From Hymenobacter aerophilus DSM 13606 (GTDB lineage Bacteria > Bacteroidota > Bacteroidia > Cytophagales > Hymenobacteraceae), in contig NZ_KB907804.1 in assembly GCF_000382225.1 (NCBI RefSeq), forward strand, positions 1-64,000: DNA of 64,000 nt, given 5' to 3'. Each line of letters opens with the position of its first letter. Within the stretch, counting starts at the first letter, position 1. Below the pieces are notes generated by a model, which did no database searches, was not told the origin of the DNA, and saw only the letters and a program-made list of their open reading frames with translations. This document shows positions 23,751-32,284 of the stretch, one piece after another. Made by a program: the position numbers and the translations under genes.

Positions 23751-23784
23751 CGCCCCGGTTGCCAGTTGGCAACCGGGGCGTTTT
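23751..23784 (+). terminator. Intrinsic terminator
   Basis: A perfect 13-bp stem, CGCCCCGGTTGCC at 23751-23763 with its complement at 23768-23780, loop AGTT, then TTTT. AAAA just before the stem extends the pairing. Confidence 0.9.
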
Positions 23785-24013
23785 CTGTAAAGTCTGATTT
23801 TTAAGCCTCTCACAGTATTGTAAGCAGCCTTAAAGGCGCGACTATGCGCTTCTGTAAAATCTGATTCAGCTTAAAGCAGGATAGATTGTAGAACGCATTG
23901 CAGTACTTTCCGGCATCCAATAAAGAAGGATTTGGTTTCGGCTGCTGCTGCAAAAAAACTGCCGCCCGCCATACGATGACCACAGCCGCACGCTCACCCC
24001 ATTTTACCGGATT
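23785..24013. other. Intergenic region with a short direct repeat
   Basis: CTGTAAAGTCTGATT (from about 23785) recurs as CTGTAAAATCTGATT (from about 23852), 67 bp apart. No gene, RNA or longer structure is evident. Confidence 0.45.
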
Positions 24014-24021
24014 TATCTTTC
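24014..24021 (+). promoter_or_regulatory. Possible -7 element
   Basis: TATCTTTC differs from TAnnTTTG only at the last base. It lies 10 bp before the ATG at 24031, so the leader would be very short. Confidence 0.35.
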
Positions 24022-24030
24022 TGAAATTTT

Positions 24031-24786
24031 ATGGTGAGAAACACCGCCCTGACTTTCCTGGTAGCCTGCTCTTTGCTGATGGGATGCCAAAGTGCCCGTT
24101 TCTCGGCCGTCCTTCCGCGGGTCGATGAATATGGTGCGGCCCGGGCGCAACCCGGCGCTGCGCCGCAACTGTTCGCTGAACCTGCTGCTGAACCGGTGCT
24201 ATCCGCCTCGCTGCCCGGCTCCGGTTTGAGTGGGGTTGACAGCCAGAAACCTCCTGTATCAGAACTGCTAGTCAGCAAATCGTTGTCCGGGCAGGCCGCT
24301 CCGGTAATTGCCGTTCCCGACACCGCACTGCAGCGCCGGTTGCAACCGGCCCCCAAACTCCCGGCCGATCCGGCAACAACCGCAGTAAACATTGTTGGTG
24401 GAGTAACCGTTGCCGTTGGTCTGGGCGCGATGATTACCAACGGTTTCGATGGTAAGCCCGACGAACCAAGCCTGGCGCCGGAGTCCAGTATTTTAGTTGG
24501 TTTGGGTTTACTGGTTGTTGGGCTGGGTCTGCTGTTCTTTCAGGGGAAGAATGGCCGCCTGCGAAAATTGCGCGAGGCCCGCGAAGCAGCTGTAGCTCCA
24601 ACAGCCGCAGCTATGCGGTCCCAAAACTTCAAAACGGGTTTGCGCAAAACCGGGCGGGTAATTCTTATCGTGGGGGGCGCACTGCTACTATTGGGCGTAG
24701 CAGTACCCTATGGTATATATCTGCTGGGCTTGCCGGCAATTGCGCTGATATTAACCGGGCTATTCATGGTTGCCTTCAGCAATTAA
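24031..24786 (+). CDS. Putative lipoprotein with C-terminal membrane helices
   Basis: A 251-residue protein. The signal peptide ends in the lipobox SLLMGC (Cys19). A low-complexity Ala/Pro/Ser/Leu region follows (about 20-115), then four hydrophobic segments (around 117-137, 153-171, 207-228 and 230-248), for example ILVGLGLLVVGLGLLFFQGK. The general design repeats that of the preceding gene, though sequence similarity is confined to the hydrophobic C-terminus. I do not recognise the family. Codon use is a little less GC-biased than neighbouring genes. It converges with priA, with only 35 bp between them. Confidence 0.6.
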   Translation: MVRNTALTFLVACSLLMGCQSARFSAVLPRVDEYGAARAQPGAAPQLFAEPAAEPVLSASLPGSGLSGVDSQKPPVSELLVSKSLSGQAAPVIAVPDTALQRRLQPAPKLPADPATTAVNIVGGVTVAVGLGAMITNGFDGKPDEPSLAPESSILVGLGLLVVGLGLLFFQGKNGRLRKLREAREAAVAPTAAAMRSQNFKTGLRKTGRVILIVGGALLLLGVAVPYGIYLLGLPAIALILTGLFMVAFSN

Positions 24787-24821
24787 ATGCGACCAATTAG
24801 CAAGCCAGGCGGCGCACTACG

Positions 24822-27350
24822 CTACATCGGGTCTACGTCGGCGGCCAGGCGCACCTGCTTGAACTCCTTCTGGTCGCGCACTACGTCCATGGCGGCCATA
24901 ATGTCGGCTTTGGCGGCTTTGAGGACGGTGTGCTCGCGGCTGAGCTTGATGGTGATTTCCTGCAGGTAGAAATTGCGGATGCGGAAGATGTAGGGCGCTT
25001 CGGGACCCAGCACGGCCTCGCGCCCCAACCGGTCCACCAGTTCCTGAGTCAGCAGTAGCGCCGCCCGCTCGCCCACCGCCACATCCACGTGCTTGACGGT
25101 GAGGCGGATAATGCGCATGAAGGGCGGGTAGCCGTGCTCCCGGCGCTGGGTAATCTCATACTCGTAGAACTCCAGATAATCGTTGCGCATCACCTTGTCG
25201 AAGATGACCTGCTCGGGGTCGGCGGTCTGGATAATCACGCGGCCCTTCTTGCCCTTGCGGCCCGCCCGCCCGCTCACCTGCACAAACATCTGGAAGGCCC
25301 GCTCGTGGGCCCGGAAGTCGGGGTAGTGGATGATGGAGTCGGCGTTGATGATGCCCACCAGGCTCACGTTGGCAAAGTCGAGGCCCTTGGTGACCATCTG
25401 GGTGCCCACCAGTACGTTGGTTTTCTGCTGCTCGAAGTCGCTGATAATCTGCTGATAGGCGTTTTTGGCGCGGGTCGTGTCGAGGTCCATGCGCTGTACC
25501 TGGGCGCCGGGCAGCATCACCTTTAGGTCGTCCTCAATCTTTTCGGTGCCGAAGCCTACCGTTTTCACGTTGCGCGAGCCACAGGCGGGGCATTGGGCCG
25601 GCATCCGGTCGTGGTGGCCGCAGTAGTGGCAGCGCAGCTCGTGGGCCTGTTTGTGGTAGCTGAGGCTCACGGCGCAGTTGGTGCATTTGGGTATCCAGCC
25701 GCAGTCGAGGCAGTTGATGAAGGGGGCGTAGCCGCGGCGGTTCTGGAACAGAATCACCTGCTCCTGCTGGGCCAGCTTGCTTTCCATTTCGGCCATCAGC
25801 TCGGGCGTGAAATGGTTGAGCATGGTTTTCTGCTCCCGACTCTTGCGTGTGTCCACGAGCACGATTTCGGGCAGGCCGGCCTCGCCGAACCGCTTGGTCA
25901 GGCTCACCAGCCCGTAGCGGCCGGCGCGGGCCTGATAATAGGTTTCTACGGCCGGCGTGGCCGAGCCGAGCAGGGTTTTGGAGCCCTGGAAGTGGGCCAT
26001 CATCAGGGCCACCTCGCGGGCGTTGTAGCGCGGGGCGGGGTCGTACTGCTTGTAGCTGCTCTCGTGCTCCTCATCCACAATCGTGAGGGCGAGGTTATCG
26101 AAGGGCAGAAACACGGCCGAGCGCACGCCCACCACCACCTGAAACCGGCCCGCCAGTACCCCATTCCACACTTCCACCCGCTCGTTGTCGGAGAACTTGG
26201 AGTGGTACACGCCCAGCCGCGAGCCGAACACGCGCATGAGCCGGGTCACAATCTGGGCCGTGAGGGCAATTTCGGGCAGCAGGTACAGTACCTGCCCGCC
26301 GCCATCCAGCGCCTGCTTGATCAGGTCGATGTAGATTTCCGTTTTGCCCGCGCCCGTTACGCCGTGCAGCAGCACGATGTCCTTGGTCTGGAACTCGCGC
26401 ATCACCGCGTCGCGGGCCTCGGTCTGGGCCTCAGTCAGCGTGAAGTGCATGTTGGCCTCGGCGTCGTCCTCATCCAGCGGAAAGCGCGACACAATCTGGT
26501 CGAACTGTTCCAGCACGCCGTTTTTGATGAGCGTATTGACGGCGGAGGGCGACAGGTGCGGAGCCGAAGTCAGGGCCGCTTTGTCCATGCCCCGGTGGTT
26601 GGCGTGCTCGTTCTGGTACACCGGCACGCGCTGCAGGTAGCGCATCACCACGTCGAGCTGCTTGGCCTTGCTGGCCAGCTGCCCGAACAGTTCCTCCAGG
26701 GCCGCCTCGGCTACGTAACGGTGCACCAGCCGCACTTTCTTCACCACTTTAGGCGCGTACTTGTCCTTGAGATGCTCGAACAGGAACACTACGTCCTTCT
26801 GCATCAACGACTTGATGTACTTGTGGAAGGACGCAATGCCCAGCACCTCGCCCACCTCGGTAAACGTCAGCGACTTGCCCTCTTCCTGGCCCGAACTCAG
26901 CGCGTCCACCACCTTCTGCTCCTGCTCGCCAAGCGGGTAGGGGTGGGTGTCGGGCTCGAAGGCCGGATGCAGCTGCACCCGGCTCTCGGAAGAGAGCTTG
27001 AGGGCGGAAGGCAGGGCCGCATTTATCACCTCGCCCAGCGTGCAGAGGTAGTACTCGGCAATCCAGGCAAACAGCTTCAGCTGGGGCTGCGTGACGACGG
27101 GCGCGTCATCAATAAACTCCAGAATATACTTGGCCTGGTAGGCAGCGGGGGGCATCTGGTGCACGGCCGCCACAATGCAGCTCAACGTCCGCTTGGCCCC
27201 AAACTGTACCAGCACCCGGCCCCCGATAACCACCTGGTCGTTCAGCTCGAACGGCACGCGGTAGGTGTAGAGGCGGGGCAGCGGCAGGGGCAGAATCACG
27301 TCGGCAAACAGCGTAACGCGGTCGGCCGCCGGCTCCGGCGCGGGCTGCAC
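24822..27350 (-). CDS. priA: Primosomal replication protein N' (PriA helicase)
   Basis: PriA recognises stalled or repaired forks and reloads the replisome. The N-terminal 3'-end-binding domain begins VTLFADVILPLPLPRLYTYR. The superfamily-2 helicase core has Walker A GVTGAGKTEIYIDL (about residue 330) and DEEH in LTIVDEEHESSYKQYDPAPR. The zinc-binding insert is made of Cys pairs (CLDCGWIPKCTNC, CHYCGHHDRMPAQCPACGS) at about 550-600. GTG at 27350 gives 842 residues with a normal N-terminus; the frame runs on to 27452 but without similarity. The family lacks a strict start, so the exact codon is uncertain. Confidence 0.95.
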   Translation of the reverse strand: MQPAPEPAADRVTLFADVILPLPLPRLYTYRVPFELNDQVVIGGRVLVQFGAKRTLSCIVAAVHQMPPAAYQAKYILEFIDDAPVVTQPQLKLFAWIAEYYLCTLGEVINAALPSALKLSSESRVQLHPAFEPDTHPYPLGEQEQKVVDALSSGQEEGKSLTFTEVGEVLGIASFHKYIKSLMQKDVVFLFEHLKDKYAPKVVKKVRLVHRYVAEAALEELFGQLASKAKQLDVVMRYLQRVPVYQNEHANHRGMDKAALTSAPHLSPSAVNTLIKNGVLEQFDQIVSRFPLDEDDAEANMHFTLTEAQTEARDAVMREFQTKDIVLLHGVTGAGKTEIYIDLIKQALDGGGQVLYLLPEIALTAQIVTRLMRVFGSRLGVYHSKFSDNERVEVWNGVLAGRFQVVVGVRSAVFLPFDNLALTIVDEEHESSYKQYDPAPRYNAREVALMMAHFQGSKTLLGSATPAVETYYQARAGRYGLVSLTKRFGEAGLPEIVLVDTRKSREQKTMLNHFTPELMAEMESKLAQQEQVILFQNRRGYAPFINCLDCGWIPKCTNCAVSLSYHKQAHELRCHYCGHHDRMPAQCPACGSRNVKTVGFGTEKIEDDLKVMLPGAQVQRMDLDTTRAKNAYQQIISDFEQQKTNVLVGTQMVTKGLDFANVSLVGIINADSIIHYPDFRAHERAFQMFVQVSGRAGRKGKKGRVIIQTADPEQVIFDKVMRNDYLEFYEYEITQRREHGYPPFMRIIRLTVKHVDVAVGERAALLLTQELVDRLGREAVLGPEAPYIFRIRNFYLQEITIKLSREHTVLKAAKADIMAAMDVVRDQKEFKQVRLAADVDPM

Positions 27351-27636
27351 AAAATCAAACGAAAGACTCAACAGAAGGCAACAACAGAAAGACAAACCCC
27401 GGCCGGTGGACAGCGGCCCCCGACGGCGGTACAGTAAGTAAAGATACGGCACCCGCCGCCCCCGTGGAAGTGGCTAAGCTAAATTCCGGCTGCCGCTACC
27501 GCCGAGCTGAGGCTAACAAACAACCCTGGATGCCATTAGCTACTTCGTAGCCCCAAGCAGTGCTTTCCAGCCGTCAGCAGCCGGTCAGTGAGCTATAAAT
27601 GGACATGAAGCAAAGCTTGGCGCTGGAGCAAACTCA

Positions 27637-27673
27637 AAAACAAAACCCAGCCGAGCGGGCTGGGTTTTGTTTT
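27637..27673 (-). terminator. Intrinsic terminator of the GSCFA gene
   Basis: A 16-bp stem (AAAACAAAACCCAGCC at 27637-27652, complement at 27658-27673) with a 5-nt loop. The A-rich arm becomes a U tract on the minus-strand RNA. The stem overlaps the stop codon of the gene it terminates. Confidence 0.8.
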
Positions 27674-30410
27674 ACTGGCCTTCCGGAGCTTCCGGGTTGG
27701 CTTTTTTAGCGGTTTTGGCAGCCGGCTTCGCTCGGGACTTGGCCGGTGGCTTCGTAGGAGCTGGTGGAGTATCCGCCGCCTCCTCAGGGGCCGTGGCGGC
27801 TGGCTTAGGCTTAGCCGCCGTTTTCTTGGCTGCTGGCTTAGGTTTAGCGGCTGCTTTCGGAGCCGGTTTAGCTTTCACAACCTTCTTAGGAGCTGCCGCC
27901 ACCACTGGTTGCGGGACAGCTGTTTCGGTGAGTGCCTCGGCTGTCTGGGGCTCAGCTACAGACTCAGCAGCAGCGGCCTTCGGTTTGGCAGGCGCCCGCT
28001 TCTTAACCGGGACCTTAACCGGCTTCGGAGTTGGCTCGGGTTGGGTCGCCGCCGAAGCAGACGTTGCCGCCGCTGTTGCTGACTCCGCCACAGCCGCGGG
28101 CTCAACCGTCGGCGCTTTGGGTTTGGCGGCCTGCTTGCGGCGGGCTGGCTTCGCGGGAGCAGTTTCCGTAGCGGCTGGCTCTATAGCAGTTGGTCCGTCC
28201 GTGATTGGCGTATCCGGGCTGATTTCAGCCGCAGCCAAAGCAGGCGCGGCAACCGGTTCAGGGGCGGTCGGTTTTGGCGTTTTTGCACGCGCGGGCCGCT
28301 TTTTGGCAGTGGGCTTAGCTGCACTGGCCGCATTGTCGTCGGTAGCGGCAGGCGCGCTTGCTTCCGTTGCCGCTGGTGTTGCGTCAGTGGCCGGTGCTGG
28401 GGCGGGCGTTACTGATTCAACCGGGGCAAAAGTAGGCGTAACGGCTTCCGCTATCGATTCAGTTGCCGCGTCTACTGAGGGCGAAGCTTCAGGCTCAGTA
28501 GGAGCCGCGCTTTCCGCATCTACCGCGTACAGCGGCTGGCGGCCGGGCCGGCCACCGTAGCGCGGGGCCTGCTCGCGCTTGTTGCCGCGCCGGTTATTGC
28601 GGCTCCGACGGGTGGCCGGCGCGGGCTCGTCGGTATCAGGGGTAGCCTGTCCGGCTTCCGTATCGTCGGTGTCTTCAGTAGCCGCAACGGCTGCTTCGCT
28701 GGTTTCGGGCCGTGGGCGGGGCTGGCGCAATTCCGCTTCCGTTACATACACCACATCCGAGGCGGGCTCGTCGCTGGCCTCAGTGTCTTCAGCTCCTTCG
28801 GCTGGGGCGCTGGTGGTTGGTACGGGCTCATCGGGCAGGGGGGCGGGCGCGGTGGCTACGGCACTGTCTTCGGGCTGACCTTCCATTGCGGCCTGCTCAG
28901 CGGCCAGGCGGGCGTGCTTGCGCTTGGTGCGCTTGGCCCCGCCCCGCGAACGGCGCTTTTTGCGGCGGGCTGCTTCCTCTACGGTTTCGTCCGGGTTGGC
29001 TTCTTCGCTGTCGTCCGCCTCGTCTTCGTCAGTTTCGGCTTCGTCCGTCAGGTCAGTAGCGGTAGGGGAGTAGGCGTGGTCGTAGGCCGAATCGGCCGAT
29101 ACGGTGGTTTCGTCAGTATCAGTGTCCGCTTCTTCGGGCTCCGTTTCTTCGGCATCTTCTACCAGCAAACCAGCACCGGCCTGCAGCAGACTGGCCTGGG
29201 ATGTAAGCCGGGTTTTGGCAAATACCGCCGCTCGGCTAACCTCCTTTTTGCCGTTTTCCGGCTTACCGGCTTCTTTCTTCGGCACTGATTCCGTAACGGC
29301 GGCCACTACCGGCGCTACGGCTACGGGTTGGGCTTCATCAATGGCGGCCTGATCATCAAACGAGCCGATGTCGATACGCTCTTCGCCATCGTCGTAATCC
29401 TCTTCCTCCACGGGCGCGGCCGATTTGGGCTCGGGCAGGTTGGCCAGCTCGCGCTCCACATGCAGCAGCTCCATGCGCACATCGGCCGTGCCGCTGAGCT
29501 TGCGCAGGCGTTCCAGGGTGCTTTCCAGGAAGGCGCGGTGCTCGGGCGCGGCCGGATGCAGCGGGCGGTGGCCCAGGTTCTGGCGGATGCCTTCCCACTC
29601 CTTCTTGAAGCGGCCAAAAGCAGCATCGAAATAGGTACGCGTAAACTTCTCCCACACGTAGTTCTCGGCCGATTCCGACAGATGCAGCATGTCGGTGGCA
29701 TAGAAGCGGTAGTCGCGCAAATCGTCCAGCAGCAGCTCGTAGGCCGGGAAGTACGTTACGTCGGGCAGCAGCTCACTCAGGTAGTGGCAGGCCACGCGCA
29801 GCATCGCCTTGCTGGCCGAGTTCAGCACCAGCGTATCCTTGAGGTGCCGCACGGGGCTTACCGTGAGCACAAACCGCAGCTTGGGGTTGATGCGGCGCAG
29901 GTAGGCGTGGGTTTCGGCCACGGCTGCTATAATATCGTCAGCCGTCAGTAGTTCCTTATCGAACTGATCGGCCGGCACCTTGTGGCAGTTGCTGATCAGC
30001 TCGCCGGTTTCGTGCAGGCGGTAGGCGTAGGCCGAGCCCAGCGTGAGCACCACCACATCGGCCGTAGCCAGAAACACGCCCACCTCGCGGGTTAGCCGGT
30101 TGATGTGCTGCAACAGGTCCACCGGCGAGTCGGCCCCAATGCCGGCGTGCAGATCGTAGCTCTGCCAGCGGCCCCGGGCCTCCACTAAGTGCTGCTGCCA
30201 GTCCACATCCTCGCCGGCCGCCGCGCGCAGCAGCTTGCAGGCCGAGATGGGATTGAACACGGTGCCGAACGGATTGACCAGCGTCGCGACCTTGAACTCG
30301 GTCAGGCGCGCGCCGATGGAATCCGAAAAGCAGGACCCCAGCGTGAGTACCCGCGCCGAGGGCGGCAGCTGCTGGGAGAGGGGCGTAAGCGGAATTTCGG
30401 TACGAAACAT
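27672..30410 (-). CDS. GSCFA-family protein with a 500-residue low-complexity, histone-like tail
   Basis: A 912-residue protein. Residues 1-330 are a GSCFA domain, an SGNH-hydrolase-like fold found in Bacteroidota, with LTLGSCFSDSIG at about 24-35 and ADVVVLTLGSAYAYRL. The usual family member stops near this length. Then comes an acidic linker (EEEDYDDGEERIDIGSFDDQ), a long Glu/Asp/Thr/Ala-rich region, a basic block with RRKKRRSRGGAKRTKRKHAR, and a C-terminus made of Pro/Ala/Lys repeats (KAKPAPKAAAKPKPAAKKTA) like histone H1. The tail is strongly biased but uninterrupted by stops. ATG at 30410 (MFRTEIPLTP) is the normal family start. The role is unknown; the tail could bind nucleic acid or polyanions. 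Confidence 0.8.
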   Translation of the reverse strand: MFRTEIPLTPLSQQLPPSARVLTLGSCFSDSIGARLTEFKVATLVNPFGTVFNPISACKLLRAAAGEDVDWQQHLVEARGRWQSYDLHAGIGADSPVDLLQHINRLTREVGVFLATADVVVLTLGSAYAYRLHETGELISNCHKVPADQFDKELLTADDIIAAVAETHAYLRRINPKLRFVLTVSPVRHLKDTLVLNSASKAMLRVACHYLSELLPDVTYFPAYELLLDDLRDYRFYATDMLHLSESAENYVWEKFTRTYFDAAFGRFKKEWEGIRQNLGHRPLHPAAPEHRAFLESTLERLRKLSGTADVRMELLHVERELANLPEPKSAAPVEEEDYDDGEERIDIGSFDDQAAIDEAQPVAVAPVVAAVTESVPKKEAGKPENGKKEVSRAAVFAKTRLTSQASLLQAGAGLLVEDAEETEPEEADTDTDETTVSADSAYDHAYSPTATDLTDEAETDEDEADDSEEANPDETVEEAARRKKRRSRGGAKRTKRKHARLAAEQAAMEGQPEDSAVATAPAPLPDEPVPTTSAPAEGAEDTEASDEPASDVVYVTEAELRQPRPRPETSEAAVAATEDTDDTEAGQATPDTDEPAPATRRSRNNRRGNKREQAPRYGGRPGRQPLYAVDAESAAPTEPEASPSVDAATESIAEAVTPTFAPVESVTPAPAPATDATPAATEASAPAATDDNAASAAKPTAKKRPARAKTPKPTAPEPVAAPALAAAEISPDTPITDGPTAIEPAATETAPAKPARRKQAAKPKAPTVEPAAVAESATAAATSASAATQPEPTPKPVKVPVKKRAPAKPKAAAAESVAEPQTAEALTETAVPQPVVAAAPKKVVKAKPAPKAAAKPKPAAKKTAAKPKPAATAPEEAADTPPAPTKPPAKSRAKPAAKTAKKANPEAPEGQ

Positions 30411-30571
30411 TGGACTGGATACGGCCCCGGATGGGCCAGCGGGCGGCAGACAACTTTCCTGAACGGCCCGCGGCGGCCCAAACGGGCCGGCCAGCAGGGC
30501 GCATCCCTCGGAACGGGACGCGGCTCGGTTGCTGCTTTGAAGATGGGAGAGAAACGCCGCCGGCCACCCCA

Positions 30572-30605
30572 AAAAGGTAGCCGACTCGGCAGTTATACGA
30601 ACAAA
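30572..30605 (-). promoter_or_regulatory. Candidate promoter for the GSCFA gene
   Basis: On the minus strand TTTG (30602-30605), a 22-nt spacer and TACCTTTT (30572-30579). The predicted leader is about 155 nt, long and GC-rich. Confidence 0.4.
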
Positions 30606-30647
30606 GGTCGTAATAAGTGCTGCAGTATACGGCGCCGCCGCCAAACA

Positions 30648-30679
30648 AAACGCCCGGCTGCCAAAGCAACCGGGCGTTT
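30648..30679 (-). terminator. Terminator of rpsF-rpsR-rplI
   Basis: A 10-bp perfect stem (AAACGCCCGG at 30648-30657, complement at 30670-30679) with a 12-nt loop. On the minus strand the 3' arm runs into TTTTGTTTGG, about 30 bp past the rplI stop. Confidence 0.8.
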
Positions 30680-30709
30680 CGTGGGCCTCAAGGGTGTTTC
30701 AAGGGCAGC

Positions 30710-31153
30710 CTACTCGGCTACTACGTTGAAGCGAATCTTGTGCTTTACCTCGCGGTGCAGGTCGGCCGAAGCAGTGTACTCGCCAACCGACGTGGGGTCG
30801 GAGTCGAACGAGAGACGCTTGCGGTCTACCTCAATGCCTTTGGCCTTGAGGGCGTCGGACAGCTGCAGCGTGGTTACGCGGCCGAAAATCTTGCCGCTCT
30901 CACCCACCTTGGCGGGGATGTCGAGCACCATGTCGCCAATCTGGTCGGCCAGGCTCTGGGCGTCGCCCTTCACCTTGTCGGCCTTGTGGGCCGCCTGGCG
31001 CACGTTCTCGGCCACGATTTTCTTGTTGGTCTTGTCGGCCAGTACGGCCAGGCCCTGGGGCAGCAGGTAATTGCGGCCGTAGCCGGGCTTTACCGTCACG
31101 AGGTCGTTCTTGTAGCCGAGGCCCTTAACGTCGTCTTTCAGAAATACTTCCAT
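30710..31153 (-). CDS. rplI: 50S ribosomal protein L9
   Basis: This two-domain large-subunit protein binds 23S rRNA. The 147-residue length is normal. The N-terminal signature MEVFLKDDVKGLGYKNDLVT continues with VKPGYGRNYLLPQGLAVLA, the conserved N-domain motif. The C-domain (about 75-147) begins after the helix KKIVAENVRQAAHKADKVKG. It is the last gene of the rpsF-rpsR-rplI operon. An unusual 110-bp gap separates it from rpsR and holds an inverted pair of heptamer arrays. A terminator follows. Confidence 0.97.
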   Translation of the reverse strand: MEVFLKDDVKGLGYKNDLVTVKPGYGRNYLLPQGLAVLADKTNKKIVAENVRQAAHKADKVKGDAQSLADQIGDMVLDIPAKVGESGKIFGRVTTLQLSDALKAKGIEVDRKRLSFDSDPTSVGEYTASADLHREVKHKIRFNVVAE

Positions 31154-31167
31154 GAGTTTGTTTAGTT

Positions 31168-31259
31168 GTTAGGTCTTAGGGATTAGGTCTTAGGTTGTGG
31201 CTCTACCCAGCTGGGTAATGCTGAATTCTAAGTTCTAAACCCTAAGCCCTAAGCCCTAC
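31168..31259. repeat. Inverted pair of heptamer arrays inside the ribosomal operon
   Basis: Heptamers TTAGGTC, TTAGGGA, TTAGGTC, TTAGG at 31168-31196 face CTAAGTT, CTAAACC, CTAAGCC, CTAAGCC, CTA at 31227-31259, within the rpsR-rplI gap. ACCCAGCTGGGT, a 12-bp perfect palindrome, lies in the loop at about 31205-31216. The RNA could form a long hairpin between the two cistrons. Confidence 0.88.
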
Positions 31260-31262
31260 CAT

Positions 31263-31514
31263 CTATTTCAACGAGTCGGTTACGTAGGGCATCAGGGCCA
31301 GGTGGCGCGCCTTGGCAACGGCCTGGGCTACTTTACGCTGGAACTTGAGGCTGGTGCCGGTGATGCGACGGGGCAGAATGCGGCCCTGCTCGTTGACGAA
31401 CTTCAGCAGGAAGTTCGGGTCTTTGTAGTCGACGTACTTGATGCCGGCCTTCTGGAAGCGGCAGTACTTCTTACGGGCGTCCTGCTTGTGCAGACGCTCG
31501 TTGGCGAGACTCAT
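31263..31514 (-). CDS. rpsR: 30S ribosomal protein S18
   Basis: A small-subunit platform protein that binds with S6. It has 83 residues from ATG at 31514 ([18 protein letters not shown]), the usual Bacteroidota N-terminus; the frame also reaches a TTG at 31532 that would overlap rpsF. The core blocks [20 protein letters not shown] and [20 protein letters not shown] with [12 protein letters not shown] are diagnostic. It lies 10 bp after rpsF, matching the conserved S6-S18-L9 gene order. Confidence 0.97.
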   Translation of the reverse strand: MSLANERLHKQDARKKYCRFQKAGIKYVDYKDPNFLLKFVNEQGRILPRRITGTSLKFQRKVAQAVAKARHLALMPYVTDSLK

Positions 31515-31524
31515 TTTACGTTGC

Positions 31525-31896
31525 TTAGCCAACTGCTTCGGACGTTTTAGGTTGGGGTTGATTCATTTCGCCTTTGCGACGACGGCCCGCGTACTCTACG
31601 GCGAACTTGTCGAGCACCGTGGTGAGGAAGCGGATAACGCGCTCATCGCGACGGAAAGCCAGCTCCAGTACATCGACGATGTTGCCTTCGCCGGTGAACT
31701 CCACGAGGAAATAATACCCGGTGTTTTTTTTCTCGATCGGGTACGCCAGCTTACGCAGGCCCCACTGTTCAAGGTTGATGATGTCGGCGCTATTTTCCTT
31801 AAGCACCTGCGAGAACTTCTCGACCGTCTCTTGCACTTGGCTCTCGTTCAGCACGGGAGTCAGAATGAAGACCGTCTCGTAATTTCTTACTGCCAT
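31525..31896 (-). CDS. rpsF: 30S ribosomal protein S6
   Basis: S6 partners with S18 on the platform of the small subunit. The 123-residue protein begins [20 protein letters not shown] at ATG 31896. It has [20 protein letters not shown] and [20 protein letters not shown], the standard S6 motifs, with a basic tail. The frame extends upstream to 32031, but that region contains the promoter, so the internal ATG is right. It is the first gene of the operon. Confidence 0.97.
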   Translation of the reverse strand: MAVRNYETVFILTPVLNESQVQETVEKFSQVLKENSADIINLEQWGLRKLAYPIEKKNTGYYFLVEFTGEGNIVDVLELAFRRDERVIRFLTTVLDKFAVEYAGRRRKGEMNQPQPKTSEAVG

Positions 31897-31937
31897 TACG
31901 ACGGGGTGGAATGTGATGTGAAAAAATAAATGAGGGG

Positions 31938-31945
31938 CAAAGGTA
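31938..31945 (-). promoter_or_regulatory. -7 element of the rpsF operon promoter
   Basis: TACCTTTG on the minus strand (plus CAAAGGTA) matches the Bacteroidota consensus perfectly. Two overlapping TTG triplets lie about 14-17 nt upstream of it (GGTTGTTGTGG). The predicted leader is about 35-40 nt. Confidence 0.7.
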
Positions 31946-32206
31946 GCATTTTCTGCCACAACAACCGCCTGTCGGAAAGCATTTTGGAGTAAAAGTTTCA
32001 GGGCCCTATCTTTAGTTGCTCTCGCGCCCAACCTTCTCCTTATAGTAAGGTTGTTTTGCCGGTGAGTGGGACCGGCCGCCGAGGCTGTGGGCGGGTGGTT
32101 CGCTACTGCTGAGATTCACAAGATCTTAACGGGCAAAAGCGGGGCAGAACAGGCGTTTAGAATGATTCTAAGCTTCCGGCCAGGGGCGAAAATTAGCCCC
32201 TTCTGG
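31946..32206. other. Divergent intergenic region between rpsF and actA
   Basis: This holds the back-to-back promoters of rpsF and the act operon. CAACCTT and AAGGTTG (about 32030-32051) can form a small hairpin followed by TTTT. No convincing gene is present; the 68-codon frame at 32066-32272 crosses the act promoter. Confidence 0.5.
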
Positions 32207-32237
32207 TTTGTCGTCTGGCTTTCCCAAGCTACATTTG
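32207..32237 (+). promoter_or_regulatory. Promoter of the act (alternative complex III) operon
   Basis: TTTG at 32207-32210, a 19-nt spacer, then TACATTTG at 32230-32237. Both elements match the Bacteroidota sigma-A consensus exactly. The leader to the actA ATG is about 40 nt and contains a T-rich stretch. Confidence 0.8.
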
Positions 32238-32284
32238 TGGCCTTGAAGCACCCCCGCGTTTCTTTTTTTTAGCTAATCTGTGCG

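Noticed and set aside
25593-27437. A 614-codon open frame antisense to priA
   Set aside because: Same reason: priA is unmistakable and the antisense product has typical shadow composition without motifs.
32066-32272. A 68-codon frame upstream of actA
   Set aside because: It runs through the consensus promoter of the act operon and has no similarity to known proteins.
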